A stretch of 13,337 bases of DNA, from the NCBI GenBank assembly GCA_001507935.1, contig LGET01000024.1, positions 1-13,337 on the forward strand. Reading direction: 5' to 3'. Position 1 is the stretch's first letter. Every line of letters begins with the position of its first letter. The position numbers were made by a program, and so were the translations under genes. The stretch comes from Thermococcales archaeon 44_46 (lineage in GTDB: Archaea > Methanobacteriota_B > Thermococci > Thermococcales > Thermococcaceae). Under the pieces are notes generated by a model. It saw only the letters and a program-made list of their open reading frames with translations, was not told where the DNA came from and made no database searches. Below are positions 1 through 7,462 of this stretch, one piece after another.

Positions 1-132
1 GAGAAGCAAAACCTGGTTAGACCCGAGGGGCTTTTTGAAGGGGATGTTGTCAAGATTCTTGAAGTTCTTGGAGACTTTGAATGTGATGGGAAAAAATATA
101 AGCTTGCCCGCGTTATACGGGAAAAAGAGTAA
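1..132 (+). CDS. C-terminal end of an unidentified protein (partial)
   Basis: An open frame runs from the first base of the window to a TAA at 130-132 and gives the last 43 residues of a protein whose start lies outside. The visible part is highly charged and alternates short hydrophobic stretches (GDVVKILEVLG, KYKLARVI) with acidic and basic residues, as in a small beta-rich C-terminal domain. I do not recognise the family. Its stop abuts the pxpC stop on the opposite strand, so the two genes converge with no spacer and neither has room for its own terminator between them. That the frame is coding is supported by the clean abutment and the codon use; the function is unknown. Confidence 0.6.
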   Translation, partial: EKQNLVRPEGLFEGDVVKILEVLGDFECDGKKYKLARVIREKE

Positions 133-1134
133 CTATCTCTTCTTTTCTACTTTTGTAAAGGCTATTACCTCTTCTCCCAAGGCTTTCAATTTGTAGGCCT
201 TCAGTTCCCCCAGGAGGAACATCTTTATGGCTTCCATGGTTGTCTCACGCCTTCTTAAAGCCTTCTGAGCATCTTCGACACTTACAGCCCTAAACCTAAT
301 CTTTCCTCCGGGCCTCGTTTGAGCAACCTTTGGAATGTCCACTCTGGCAACGACCCCTATCTTTGCGTATCCTCCAGTTGTCTGCCTGTCAGCGAGCATT
401 ATTATCGGCTTGCCGCTTTTTGGGACTTGAATCGCGCCGAGGGGAATGGCATCAGTGATTATGTCGGCACCTTTTTCTGAGTGCTCTATTTTCGGACCCT
501 CCAGCCGGTAGCCCATCCTATCAGACTCCGGTGTTACCTCGTAAGTTGAGCTTAGGAATGTTCTAATTCCTTCTTCTGTAAAGTGGTCTTCTTGTGGCCC
601 TAAAATTACCCTAACTTCACTCTCGTTTGAATATTTTGGCACAAACGCCTCCGGAAGCTTTTTACCATCCTTCCCTGTTAAAATTGCGTAGCCCAGGCTT
701 AGAGTATCCCCACTTTTCAGCGCTCTGCCAAAGTTTGCCCTCAAATAGGTGGAGCAGCTACCAAGAATCCGCTCACAACATATCCCTCCGGCAAATGCTA
801 TATATCCGTACATTCCGGTTTTTAGAGTTCCTATCTCCAACACATCGCTCCTCTTTGCCCAGTAGCTCTCCCAGGGGTTAATAGGGATACCGTTTAGTTT
901 TGCATCAACATCTCCGCCTATGGCGAAAACCGCTGAAGAGTGAAACCTTATGGTTGGTCCCCTCAGGACAAATTCAAGCAGAGGCGTATTGTCCTCATTC
1001 CCTACGAGATAGTTTGCCAATCTGGCAGAGACCTCATCCATAACTCCGCTTACTGGGACGCCAAACTTTTGGTAGCCTGTTCTTCCCAAGTCTTGGATTG
1101 TCATTAGCGAAGGAACATTAACAAGCTCTATCAT
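133..1134 (-). CDS. pxpC: 5-oxoprolinase subunit PxpC (biotin-dependent carboxyltransferase/AHS2-like)
   Basis: This is one of three subunits of prokaryotic 5-oxoprolinase, which uses ATP to open 5-oxoproline to L-glutamate in the cytoplasm. The 333-residue protein starts MIELVNVPSLMTIQDLGRTG, and the IQDLGRxGYxxxGVPxSGxMD stretch near residues 13-34 is the family hallmark. GCIP-like glycine-rich turns and the C-terminal PGGKIRF motif (residues about 280-290) also fit AHS2/KipA-type proteins. I chose the ATG at 1134: the frame stays open to 1182, but that extra part lies wholly inside pxpB and does not resemble the family. pxpC overlaps the end of pxpB by 17 bases, so translation is probably coupled. 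It is the last gene of the pxp operon. Confidence 0.93.
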   Translation of the reverse strand: MIELVNVPSLMTIQDLGRTGYQKFGVPVSGVMDEVSARLANYLVGNEDNTPLLEFVLRGPTIRFHSSAVFAIGGDVDAKLNGIPINPWESYWAKRSDVLEIGTLKTGMYGYIAFAGGICCERILGSCSTYLRANFGRALKSGDTLSLGYAILTGKDGKKLPEAFVPKYSNESEVRVILGPQEDHFTEEGIRTFLSSTYEVTPESDRMGYRLEGPKIEHSEKGADIITDAIPLGAIQVPKSGKPIIMLADRQTTGGYAKIGVVARVDIPKVAQTRPGGKIRFRAVSVEDAQKALRRRETTMEAIKMFLLGELKAYKLKALGEEVIAFTKVEKKR

Positions 1135-1822
1135 TGCTCTCGCCCCATTCTTGCTTATAAATCTCCCAGAACTCTTCTTCACTTATAGGCACAAACTTAA
1201 CGTAATCTCCAGCCTTTACTATACTTGGCGGGCTTTTAGAAGGATCAAAGGTTTTCAAGGGTGTTCTTCCAATTAAGCGCCATCCTCCAGGGCTTTCTAT
1301 GGCATACCATCCCGTTTGCTTCCCAGCTATGCCCACACTCCCGGCTGGAACTTTTAAACGCGGCTTCTCAAGCCTTGGTGTTGCAATCCTCTCGTCCATC
1401 CCGCCAAGATAAGCAAACCCTGGGAGAAATCCAAGCATATAAACTCTATAGAGGGGCTTTGAGTGTATCTCAATGACTTCCTCAACCGTTAGTCCATTGC
1501 ACTCCGCAACGAACTCTATGTCCGGGCCGAACTCTCCTCCATAGGCAACAGGTATCTCGATGATTCTCTTTTCCTCCTCTCTAGGCTCCGCAGAAAGGAA
1601 GGGCTTTACGGCTTCGAGAACTTCAGAGTATGAGATTTTGAGGGAATCATAGTAGATATAAACGCTTGTGTAAGTTGGCACAACTTCAATGAGCCACTCT
1701 GGAGCTGCTTCCTCAATTGCTTCCGCAACGGCATGGACTTTTTTATTAACATTTTCATCGATTTCATTGCCAAAAATTATTGCTATGGCTGAATCGCCAG
1801 CCGGTTTAAAAATTGGAAACAT
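1118..1822 (-). CDS. pxpB: 5-oxoprolinase subunit PxpB (KipI/AHS1-like)
   Basis: This is the second 5-oxoprolinase subunit and works with PxpA and PxpC. The 234-residue protein carries the AHS1/KipI signature: GFLPGFAYLGG at about residues 131-141 and VPAGSVGIAGKQTGWY at about 158-173, followed by SPGGWRLIGRTP. A GTG at 1831 is in frame, but it forms part of the ribosome binding site AGGTGAT (1827-1833). The ATG at 1822, four bases beyond that site, is the better start. The site overlaps the TAG stop of vapC (1832-1834), so ribosomes ending vapC arrive directly on the pxpB start. In most genomes pxpB is next to pxpA or pxpC; here it is separated from pxpA by a toxin-antitoxin pair. Confidence 0.93.
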   Translation of the reverse strand: MFPIFKPAGDSAIAIIFGNEIDENVNKKVHAVAEAIEEAAPEWLIEVVPTYTSVYIYYDSLKISYSEVLEAVKPFLSAEPREEEKRIIEIPVAYGGEFGPDIEFVAECNGLTVEEVIEIHSKPLYRVYMLGFLPGFAYLGGMDERIATPRLEKPRLKVPAGSVGIAGKQTGWYAIESPGGWRLIGRTPLKTFDPSKSPPSIVKAGDYVKFVPISEEEFWEIYKQEWGESNDRAC

Positions 1823-1831
1823 AGAAATCAC

Positions 1832-2206
1832 CTATAGTCGGGTTTTAGAATATTCAGCCCAGAAATCTTTTTCAAAATGCCTTGTGTTGTAGGTTACAAT
1901 TGTTAGTCCATTTCGTAGTGCAGTGGCGGCTATTAATGCATCAGCAATACCTACTTGGTAATCTCTTCGAAGCTCGCCCCCGAGGATTGCTATCTCTTCG
2001 TCAAGTGGAATTACATTAAAGTGGGATAGAAATCTCAGTATCTTCTCTTTTTTAACGACGTCTCTGGTTTCTTTTCCTGAAAATATCTCTGCGATTGTTA
2101 TTGTCGAAATGTGTATCCCTTCCTTCGAGATTTTTAGTAAAAATTCCTTTGATCCAGCTACTCCTCGAAGGATATCAATTATTATGTCAGTATCCACTAG
2201 ATACAT
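1832..2206 (-). CDS. vapC: VapC-type PIN-domain ribonuclease toxin
   Basis: The 124-residue protein is a single PIN domain. Acidic residues expected in the Mg-dependent nuclease site are present: D5 (with D7) in VDTDIIID, E40 in TIAEIFSG and D89 in GIADALIAAT. N107 follows in the TYNTRHF motif. Family knowledge: VapC toxins cut RNA, often initiator tRNA or rRNA loops, and are held inactive by a partner VapB; the target here cannot be told from sequence. Its start lies 20 bases inside the end of the upstream antitoxin gene, as usual for this pair. Its stop overlaps the ribosome binding site of pxpB. It lies within the pxp operon, on the same strand. A non-toxic PIN nuclease is the main alternative. 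Confidence 0.88.
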   Translation of the reverse strand: MYLVDTDIIIDILRGVAGSKEFLLKISKEGIHISTITIAEIFSGKETRDVVKKEKILRFLSHFNVIPLDEEIAILGGELRRDYQVGIADALIAATALRNGLTIVTYNTRHFEKDFWAEYSKTRL

Positions 2207-2387
2207 CTCGATCCCACTCTTTTCTGAGCTTTTTGAGATCTATTTTCTCACGTATAATCCCAAATACTTCTTCAATGTCTTTTTCGAGTTCATCTATTAT
2301 GACTAGCTTGACTTTCTTTGGAGCTTTTACCTTCTTCACTGGCTTAAATACTCCATTTTCATATATGGCATCAACAATGTTCGGCAT
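2187..2387 (-). CDS. vapB: VapB-type antitoxin, DUF104 (AF2212/PG0164-like) family
   Basis: This 66-residue protein begins MPNIVDAIYENGVFKPVKKV. The I-x-A-x-Y-E-N-G-V-F-x-P pattern is typical of the DUF104 antitoxins found beside PIN toxins in archaea. The N-terminal half should form a short beta-hairpin DNA-binding or dimer domain. The second half, from about residue 35, is a charged helix (EKDIEEVFGIIREKIDLKKL) ending in a WDRD tail that would wrap the toxin. GGAAGGA lies directly before the ATG as a weak ribosome binding site. The end overlaps vapC by 20 bases. The gene follows pxpA after 54 bases, in which a TATA-like element can be seen, so the pair may be transcribed both with pxpA and on its own. 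Confidence 0.85.
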   Translation of the reverse strand: MPNIVDAIYENGVFKPVKKVKAPKKVKLVIIDELEKDIEEVFGIIREKIDLKKLRKEWDRDVSSGY

Positions 2388-2421
2388 ATTCCTTCCCTGC
2401 AGATGTTATTGTGTTGATTCA

Positions 2422-2435
2422 TTATTAAACTTTTC
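2422..2435 (-). promoter_or_regulatory. Candidate internal promoter for vapBC
   Basis: On the minus strand this stretch reads GAAAAGTTTAATAA, a purine-rich BRE-like element followed by a TATA-like box. It lies in the 54-base gap between pxpA and vapB. A start about 25 bases downstream would fall near 2401 and give a leader of roughly 14 bases. The match is moderate, and in A+T-rich DNA it could arise by chance. Confidence 0.4.
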
Positions 2436-2441
2436 AGGAGC

Positions 2442-3206
2442 CTAAACAAACTTTCCCATAGGAACGACTTTCACTCCCTCTTCTTCGAGGCGCTTTCTTA
2501 TGTATGCTGTTATCTCAACAGCTTGAGGATTGTCTCCATGAACGCAGATTGTGTCCGCTTTGAGCTCAACCCATTCGCCGTTAATAGCTTTAACACCCCC
2601 GTCTTTGACCATTGAGATTACTCTCTCGGCTATAAGCTCTTTATCATGAATAACTGCTCCCGGCTTTCTTCTTGAGACGAGGGTTCCATCTGGATTGTAT
2701 GCCCTATCGGCGAACACTTCGTGGGCTACTTTTAGCCCCATCTCTTCTGCAATCTCCAATGGCTTTGACATTGAGAGCCCAACGAAAATAAGCTTCTTGT
2801 CGAAATCTGCAATTCCCTCTAGGACTCCCCTTGCAAGCTCTTCGTCTTTAACCAGAGCGTTGTAAAGTGCTCCATGGGGCTTAACGTGCTGGAGCTCCAG
2901 CCCTTCGGTCTTCACGAACGCATATAATGCCCCAACCTGGTAGAGAATGTAGTTCCTTGCCTCTTCCCGCGTTATGTCCATGTACCTCCTTCCAAAACCC
3001 ATTAAGTCTGGATAACCCGGATGTGCCCCAACAGCGACGTTCAGCTCTTTGGCAAGCGTTACAGTTTTTCTCATTACCATTGGATCACCAGCATGCCAGC
3101 CGCATGCAACGTTTGCCGATGTTATGTACTTCATAACCTCTTCATCAAGACCCAGCTTGTACCTCCCAAAGCTTTCACCAAGGTCAGAGTTGAGGTCTAC
3201 TCTCAT
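2442..3206 (-). CDS. pxpA: 5-oxoprolinase subunit PxpA (LamB/YcsF family)
   Basis: This is the third 5-oxoprolinase subunit, of the LamB/YcsF family with a polysaccharide-deacetylase-like barrel. Hallmarks are [12 protein letters not shown] at residues 3-14, [27 protein letters not shown] and VKPHGALYN. The conserved Asp, Glu and His residues in these motifs are expected to form the active site. The start is the ATG at 3206, preceded by GGTGGTGG; an in-frame upstream codon at 3257 would add 17 residues that do not fit the family. The resulting 254 residues match the usual length. It is the first gene of the operon pxpA-vapB-vapC-pxpB-pxpC and is divergent from nob1. In a heat-loving cell, spontaneous cyclisation of glutamine to 5-oxoproline makes this activity plausible housekeeping. 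Confidence 0.95.
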   Translation of the reverse strand: MRVDLNSDLGESFGRYKLGLDEEVMKYITSANVACGWHAGDPMVMRKTVTLAKELNVAVGAHPGYPDLMGFGRRYMDITREEARNYILYQVGALYAFVKTEGLELQHVKPHGALYNALVKDEELARGVLEGIADFDKKLIFVGLSMSKPLEIAEEMGLKVAHEVFADRAYNPDGTLVSRRKPGAVIHDKELIAERVISMVKDGGVKAINGEWVELKADTICVHGDNPQAVEITAYIRKRLEEEGVKVVPMGKFV

Positions 3207-3266
3207 TGTTTCCACCACCCAATAATAAAGCGATAACCCTTTAACCCTTTTCTCCAATCACACATT
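3207..3266. promoter_or_regulatory. Divergent promoter region of pxpA and nob1
   Basis: These 60 bases must hold the promoters of both divergent genes. The only TATA-like core at a sensible distance is CCCTTTAACCC around 3238-3248, and its complement AAAGGGTTAAAGGG follows a purine-rich stretch. Read leftward it puts a start near 3218, with a leader of about 12 bases carrying GGTGG for pxpA. Read rightward it puts a start near the nob1 ATG, which has no ribosome binding site, so nob1 could be leaderless. Sharing of one TATA core is inference. Confidence 0.4.
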
Positions 3267-3752
3267 ATGCTTGTTATAGACGCCGCAATATTCATTCAAG
3301 GGGTTGATGTTGAAGGTGTTACAAGCCCAAAGGTGCTTGAAGAGATTAAAGACCCGGAATCCAAGGTATTCATTGAAAGCTTGATTAGTGCGGGAAAGGT
3401 TAAGGTTCTTGTCCCCTCAAGGGAGAGCATAGAGGCTGTTAAGAAGAAAGCTTTAGAGAGTGGGGAGCTTGGAGAGTTAAGCGAAGCAGATATTGAAATC
3501 TTGGCCTTAGCTTATGAACTCAAGGGAGAGATTTTTACCGATGACTACAACCTTCAAAACATTGCAACCCTTCTCGGCTTAAAGTTTAGAACGCTGAAGC
3601 GTGGGATAAAGAAGGTCATAAAATGGCGCTACGTCTGCATTGGCTGTGGGAGAAAGTTTGAAACTCAACCACCAGAAAACATATGCCCCGACTGCGGGAG
3701 TAAGGTTAGACTGCTTCCAAAAAAGAAGAGAACGAAGCGTCAGCGCTCATAG
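3267..3752 (+). CDS. nob1: Nob1-type rRNA maturation endonuclease (PIN plus zinc ribbon)
   Basis: Nob1 cuts the 3' end of pre-16S rRNA at the last step of small-subunit maturation. The 161-residue protein has an N-terminal PIN domain (residues about 1-115) with D5, the SEAD segment at 72-75 and T91-D92-D93. A zinc ribbon follows with C124, C127, C140 and C143, and the tail is very basic (KKKRTKRQR), suited to RNA binding. Order and length match archaeal Nob1. No Shine-Dalgarno site precedes the ATG, which suggests a leaderless mRNA. It is a single-gene unit, divergent from pxpA and convergent with the HAD gene. This PIN protein should not be confused with the VapC toxin nearby: the zinc ribbon and basic tail set it apart. 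Confidence 0.93.
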   Translation: MLVIDAAIFIQGVDVEGVTSPKVLEEIKDPESKVFIESLISAGKVKVLVPSRESIEAVKKKALESGELGELSEADIEILALAYELKGEIFTDDYNLQNIATLLGLKFRTLKRGIKKVIKWRYVCIGCGRKFETQPPENICPDCGSKVRLLPKKKRTKRQRS

Positions 3753-3828
3753 GGTTCTTCATCACTCCGCCAGAGTTTCTCATCATCCGCCTCTCTTAAC
3801 TACTCCTGATTACCTTTTAACTTTCCGG

Positions 3829-3843
3829 AATTGTTGTACAATT
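3829..3843. repeat. Inverted repeat between convergent genes nob1 and HAD
   Basis: AATTGT and ACAATT form perfect 6-base arms around TGT, directly after the palindrome TTCCGGAA (3823-3830). The sites lie in the 102-base gap between two converging genes. They might help end transcription or bind a protein; no poly-T tract of the usual archaeal terminator type follows on either strand. Confidence 0.4.
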
Positions 3844-3854
3844 AACTAAACTCC

Positions 3855-4301
3855 TCAACCCCTAAGCGTTGCTATTAACCTTTTCTCATTTAGCAGCAGA
3901 TTAATAGCATCTTTAACATCCTTAACCACTATATCACTTGCCAGCAATGCCTCGACGCTGGCTCCTTCATCTCCTATTGCGCATATGGCAAGCTTGGCAT
4001 TCTCAAGCATTCTGACGTCGTTATTGCCGTTGCCAACTCCAATGTAGGGTTCATATTTTAATGCTTTCTGGAGCTTTTCGTTGCCATCTTTGACCTTTTC
4101 TATTTTAACTTTCATGCCCTTAAACTCGTCTTCCAGAGTCCCAAATGTATCGGAGCTTAGAACAACGATCTCGTATTTTTCGCCAAGTTTCCTTAAAAGC
4201 TCCTTTACCTCTTCCCTTACTTTTCCTTCAAGGCCTAGTGTTCCATTTAGGTCAAATATAATTGTTCGTGCGCTTATTTTTCCATAGTTTGGAATCTCCA
4301 T
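3855..4301 (-). CDS. Small HAD-superfamily hydrolase, soluble P-type-ATPase-like (COG4087 type)
   Basis: The 148-residue protein has all four HAD motifs: D17 in DLNGTLG (motif I), S49-S50 in VLSSD (motif II), K71 or K76 in KVKDGNEK (motif III) and GNGNND at 90-95 (motif IV). The second motif-I acidic residue, which acts as general acid in phosphatases, is Asn here. P-type ATPases similarly lack it, as in their DKTGT motif, so a phospho-aspartate intermediate may be long-lived. There is no cap domain and no membrane segment, hence the old label soluble P-type ATPase; the substrate is unknown. I chose the ATG at 4301 because GGTGG precedes it and the protein then begins just before the first strand; the frame stays open for 28 more codons. 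It is divergent from the flavoprotein gene. Confidence 0.82.
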   Translation of the reverse strand: MEIPNYGKISARTIIFDLNGTLGLEGKVREEVKELLRKLGEKYEIVVLSSDTFGTLEDEFKGMKVKIEKVKDGNEKLQKALKYEPYIGVGNGNNDVRMLENAKLAICAIGDEGASVEALLASDIVVKDVKDAINLLLNEKRLIATLRG

Positions 4302-4372
4302 TCTGTCCACCAGAGGAAGTTTAGCAAAAATGCTTAAAACTTTGTTCTCAACATCCAAGTGGTGGAAGAGTT
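4302..4372. promoter_or_regulatory. Candidate single TATA element serving both divergent genes
   Basis: The 71-base gap has one clear TATA-like core, GCTTAAAAC at 4332-4340, nearly the same on both strands (GTTTTAAGC). Its centre is about 25 bases plus a 10-12 base leader away from each start codon. A GGTGG ribosome binding site lies in each leader (4304-4308 on the minus strand, 4361-4365 on the plus strand). The symmetry suggests that one TBP site can fire both ways. Confidence 0.5.
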
Positions 4373-4903
4373 GTGAGAGTGGCATGGGGAATCAGTGGGG
4401 CTGGGCACCTGCTTCTGGAAAGTATTGAGGTACTAGAAAAATTAAAGGACAAGCATGAGATTAAAATATTCCTATCCTCGGCTGGAGAAGAGGTAGCCAG
4501 AATGTATGGAGTTCTCGAAAGGATAGGAAGCTTCCCTCTCGTTAGGGAATCCAAACAGGGGCATTCGTTTCCTTCATGCGGTGCTTTTAATCTGGGTAAA
4601 TTTGACGTCTTTGTAATATCCCCCGCAACTTCAAACACGGTTGCAAAGATAAGATTGGGCATAGCAGATTCTTTGCTTTCATGCTGTGCATCTCAAGCCT
4701 TGAAAAGTAGAGTGCCGTTAATACTAGTCCCAACAGATTCCAAACCAGTTGTGGAAACCAAAGCCCCTAACGGGGAAATCTTTAAAATCTATCCACGCAG
4801 AATTGACCTTGAGCATCTCGAAGCGTTAAGAAAAGAAGGGGTAGTAGTTCTTGATCACCCTTACGATGTGGAAAAAGCTTTAGAGCGGTTTTTGTGGATG
4901 TAG
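4373..4903 (+). CDS. Archaeal flavoprotein, UbiX/Pad1-like fold (MJ0208/AfpA type)
   Basis: The 176-residue protein opens with VAWGISGAGHLL, a nucleotide-binding strand-loop typical of the flavoprotein (HFCD) superfamily. It contains SPATSNTVAKIRLGIADSLLS at residues 83-103, where these proteins bind FMN. A Cys pair at C104-C105 and the closing HPYDVEKAL motif resemble archaeoflavoproteins of the MJ0208 type, some of which are dihydromethanopterin reductases in methanogens. A Thermococcales cell lacks that pathway, so the electron partner here is unknown. The start is GTG with GGTGG seven bases before it. The 3' end overlaps the end of the convergent surface-protein gene by 43 bases. Family assignment is from motifs; the exact subfamily is less sure. 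Confidence 0.78.
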   Translation: MRVAWGISGAGHLLLESIEVLEKLKDKHEIKIFLSSAGEEVARMYGVLERIGSFPLVRESKQGHSFPSCGAFNLGKFDVFVISPATSNTVAKIRLGIADSLLSCCASQALKSRVPLILVPTDSKPVVETKAPNGEIFKIYPRRIDLEHLEALRKEGVVVLDHPYDVEKALERFLWM

Positions 4904-6918
4904 TAGAATTTTCCATCTTTTGTTACTGTTACGTAGTCTGGGGTGTATTTTGGACCATAATAGAGGTTGTGTCCATCCAGTCTGTACCATAAAGCTCTTG
5001 CCGCTTCGAGCTTGTTAAGTTCATCTAAAACGCTCAAGTTCCCTTCCTTTACCATCTCCAGCAACCCCTGCACATATTGCTCGCTTATGTTGAAAGTCAC
5101 GTAAGAGGCAAAGAACTCATATCCTGTGATCAGCTCTTCCATGAGGTTTTTGTAGGGATACGCTGGAGTTACAGATATATTAAAGCGCTTGTAAAAATCC
5201 TCTACTGCAGTAACGTCGGGCCTGTAGGGAAGTATCCCAAGAACCATCATCTCTACTGTATCATCATAGTATCTCCTAAACCAATCCCGATCATATGGAT
5301 AGAAAAGGTTCTCATTTGATATGTAAGGGTCTTTTCCAAGGACGTAAAGGGCTCTATAGTTGCTTCCAACTAGAAGGGGCACATCCCATATTACTATTAT
5401 CTCTGAGTGATCGAGCTTCCATCCGCTAATGCTTGCCGGGATCTGAAGTGCCCACGCTTTGAGGTTGAAGTCCATGAAAAAGTTGTTCATGAGAACAACT
5501 TGGGTTTCTCCATCGTAACCACATATGCCTGATCTTAGGGTTTTTATTACGGGCAAATCGTAGGAGTGGACGTAGCTGTTTACAAAATAGGCTATGTGTA
5601 GGGGGGTTATGGAGTAAAAGGGTAAAGGTTTGTTGTAAAATCGGAAGAAGTCTTCTTTAGCTCTTTCGTAAAAGAATTTCATGGCTCTTCCCATCTTAAT
5701 CTTGCCGTACCTATCAAACCCCAAATCCGGATAAATGATCTTGTATATGTGGAGGGGTTTGTAAGTAGCTGCCGATCGCCATATGTGCTCCAGCTCTTTC
5801 CTGCTATAAGGATGAGCATTCTGAAACCATTCGCCGCTTTCATCAAATTTTATCTCAAAAATTTCTGGGTAGTGGGAAAACTCCACTCGGATTGAATTGG
5901 AATTTCCATGATAATCTCTCCCTTTTATCGTTATGTTGTACTCTCCCCATCCCAGCGAAAACTCTATTATTGAACTGTAGGTAAGGGATTGCGTTTTAAT
6001 GTTGACTTTGTATTCCTTCTCCCCCACATTAATAACGAGCTCCTTCGGGGGATTCACATTGTCCCTTATTGTAAACGCAACTTTAACTTTCTCCCCTTCA
6101 CTTTCTATAGTTCCCCATATTTTAGGAGCTTTCTTATCGCTTTTCTGCTCTTTTTGAAAAACTTCCCAACTGAGATTTACCTTAGTGATTTCAAATCTCG
6201 CCGAGTTTTCTATGAACCACTCCCTAAAGGTTTGGTTGGTGATTAGGTAGCTCTCTATTGAGCCAAGGTTTTCAAGAAATTCTTCTATCTCATAAGGCTC
6301 GAATCCATCTATTATTCCATTCATGTTGTCTATAGCGTTTTTCACGTCAGGGGGAAGTTCATAGAGGGCCATGTGAAGATCCTTTATTAGGGCAATATAA
6401 TTCTGCAACGTACGGGCGGCGTAGATGTTCTGGGAGTTTTCTATGCCGTTTCTAATCCTAGGTGGCAACTGGTTGTAAGTTTCAAGGAATTCGCTTACCT
6501 GATCCTCGAATATTGTTACCTTCTTAGAGAATTCTTCAAGCGTATAGGGGCTTTCTGAAAAAAGAAAACGAATCATGTCATCTCTTAGGGGGTATGGAAC
6601 TTCTTCAAGAACTCTGCTGACCCTTTCGCTTAAATTTGCGAGGAGAATTAAGTTGTCGGTCTCTACTTCATCAAGCAGTGTACTCCTGTATTTGTAGAGA
6701 GGGTATATTTTATTTGCTATGTCTTTCTCTTCTTCGCTTAACTTTCCATCATCAAGAAACCCCAGCTTTGAGGTAATCTCATATATCTCCTGGTCTCTTT
6801 GGGTGATCTGTTGCGGAGGAGGCTGTACAGCTCTCATGCTCCAGAAAAGGAGGATTAAATACGCCAAGAAGAGTCCAATGAGAATTTTTTTGGCATCAAC
6901 AACAAATTTTTTCCCCAT
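4861..6918 (-). CDS. Membrane-anchored surface protein with probable transglutaminase-like domain
   Basis: The 685-residue protein has a short basic N-terminus, then one hydrophobic segment at residues about 11-29. It is therefore probably a type II membrane protein facing outward, or one with an uncleaved signal anchor. Eight N-x-S/T sequons (N95, 228, 248, 328, 580, 610, 627, 677) fit an extracellular glycoprotein. Residues 30-260 look helical, with recurring L-P-P-x-[IV]-[RK]-N-[GA]-I units (151-159 and 188-196). Residues 264-350 look like an Ig-type beta sandwich. Residues about 435-535 resemble a transglutaminase-like fold: C466 in [10 protein letters not shown], then H504 in [12 protein letters not shown], with D512 or D530 as possible third residue. 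The enzyme class is inferred from this pattern only. The gene is alone on its strand, divergent from nikR. Confidence 0.75.
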   Translation of the reverse strand: MGKKFVVDAKKILIGLFLAYLILLFWSMRAVQPPPQQITQRDQEIYEITSKLGFLDDGKLSEEEKDIANKIYPLYKYRSTLLDEVETDNLILLANLSERVSRVLEEVPYPLRDDMIRFLFSESPYTLEEFSKKVTIFEDQVSEFLETYNQLPPRIRNGIENSQNIYAARTLQNYIALIKDLHMALYELPPDVKNAIDNMNGIIDGFEPYEIEEFLENLGSIESYLITNQTFREWFIENSARFEITKVNLSWEVFQKEQKSDKKAPKIWGTIESEGEKVKVAFTIRDNVNPPKELVINVGEKEYKVNIKTQSLTYSSIIEFSLGWGEYNITIKGRDYHGNSNSIRVEFSHYPEIFEIKFDESGEWFQNAHPYSRKELEHIWRSAATYKPLHIYKIIYPDLGFDRYGKIKMGRAMKFFYERAKEDFFRFYNKPLPFYSITPLHIAYFVNSYVHSYDLPVIKTLRSGICGYDGETQVVLMNNFFMDFNLKAWALQIPASISGWKLDHSEIIVIWDVPLLVGSNYRALYVLGKDPYISNENLFYPYDRDWFRRYYDDTVEMMVLGILPYRPDVTAVEDFYKRFNISVTPAYPYKNLMEELITGYEFFASYVTFNISEQYVQGLLEMVKEGNLSVLDELNKLEAARALWYRLDGHNLYYGPKYTPDYVTVTKDGKFYYIHKNRSKAFSTS

Positions 6919-6965
6919 GTTTTATCATTATCTCTCAATGCTTATCTACTTTTCTTTTGCCAAAA

Positions 6966-6983
6966 TTTAAATATCTGGGATAT
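6966..6983 (+). promoter_or_regulatory. nikR promoter with overlapping inverted repeat
   Basis: TTTAAATA at 6966-6973 is a TATA box about 38 bases before the nikR start and would give a leader of roughly 11 bases. It overlaps an inverted repeat, ATATC-TGG-GATAT (6971-6983), placed where a repressor could block transcription factor binding. Autoregulation by NikR is possible but not shown. The repeat does not match the Escherichia coli NikR operator. Confidence 0.4.
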
Positions 6984-7004
6984 AAAAATACAGTGGTGAT
7001 TGTA

Positions 7005-7421
7005 GTGAGGATAATCCGTTTTGGTGTCTCGATGCCGGAAGATCTCCTAGAAAAGTTTGATGCCATTATAGAGGAAAAGGGATACGCTAACAGAAGTGAG
7101 GCTATTAGGGATTTGGTGAGGGATTTTATAGTTAGACACGAGTGGGAGGAAGGGGATAAGGAAGTTGCTGGAACTATAACCATTGTTTACAACCATGATG
7201 AGGCCGACGTGGTGAAAGAACTCCTTGACATGCAGCACGATTATGTGAATGAAATTATCTCAAGCCTTCACGTTCATATGGACGAGCACAATTGCCTCGA
7301 GGTCATTGTAGTTAAGGGAAAAGCCAGCAGGATAAAGAGAATAGCCGAACGGCTAATTAGCCTGAAAGGGGTAAAGCATGGAAAGCTAGTCATGACCACT
7401 ACGGGCAGAGAACTGGTATGA
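7005..7421 (+). CDS. nikR: Nickel-responsive transcriptional regulator NikR
   Basis: NikR is a ribbon-helix-helix repressor that binds DNA when loaded with nickel and limits nickel uptake. The 138-residue protein has the N-terminal ribbon and helices ([17 protein letters not shown], residues 3-19, to about 45) and an ACT-like metal domain from about 52. Nickel ligands are visible: H78 in MQHDY and H89, H91 and C97 in [10 protein letters not shown]. They correspond to H76, H87, H89 and C95 of the Escherichia coli protein. The start is GTG at 7005, four bases after GGTGAT (6995-7000); earlier in-frame codons have no such site and would lie in the promoter. No nickel transporter or hydrogenase gene is adjacent in this window, so its targets are elsewhere. 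tRNA-Thr follows 41 bases on. Confidence 0.94.
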   Translation: MRIIRFGVSMPEDLLEKFDAIIEEKGYANRSEAIRDLVRDFIVRHEWEEGDKEVAGTITIVYNHDEADVVKELLDMQHDYVNEIISSLHVHMDEHNCLEVIVVKGKASRIKRIAERLISLKGVKHGKLVMTTTGRELV

Positions 7422-7436
7422 AAAAGCTTATAAATT
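7420..7436 (+). promoter_or_regulatory. Promoter of tRNA-Thr
   Basis: GAAAAAG followed by CTTATAAA is a strong archaeal BRE plus TATA pair. It starts at the last bases of nikR. Its centre near 7431 predicts a start about 25 bases downstream, a few bases before the tRNA at 7463. Confidence 0.7.
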
Positions 7437-7462
7437 TCTCTTTTATCATCACACTTGGGTGT

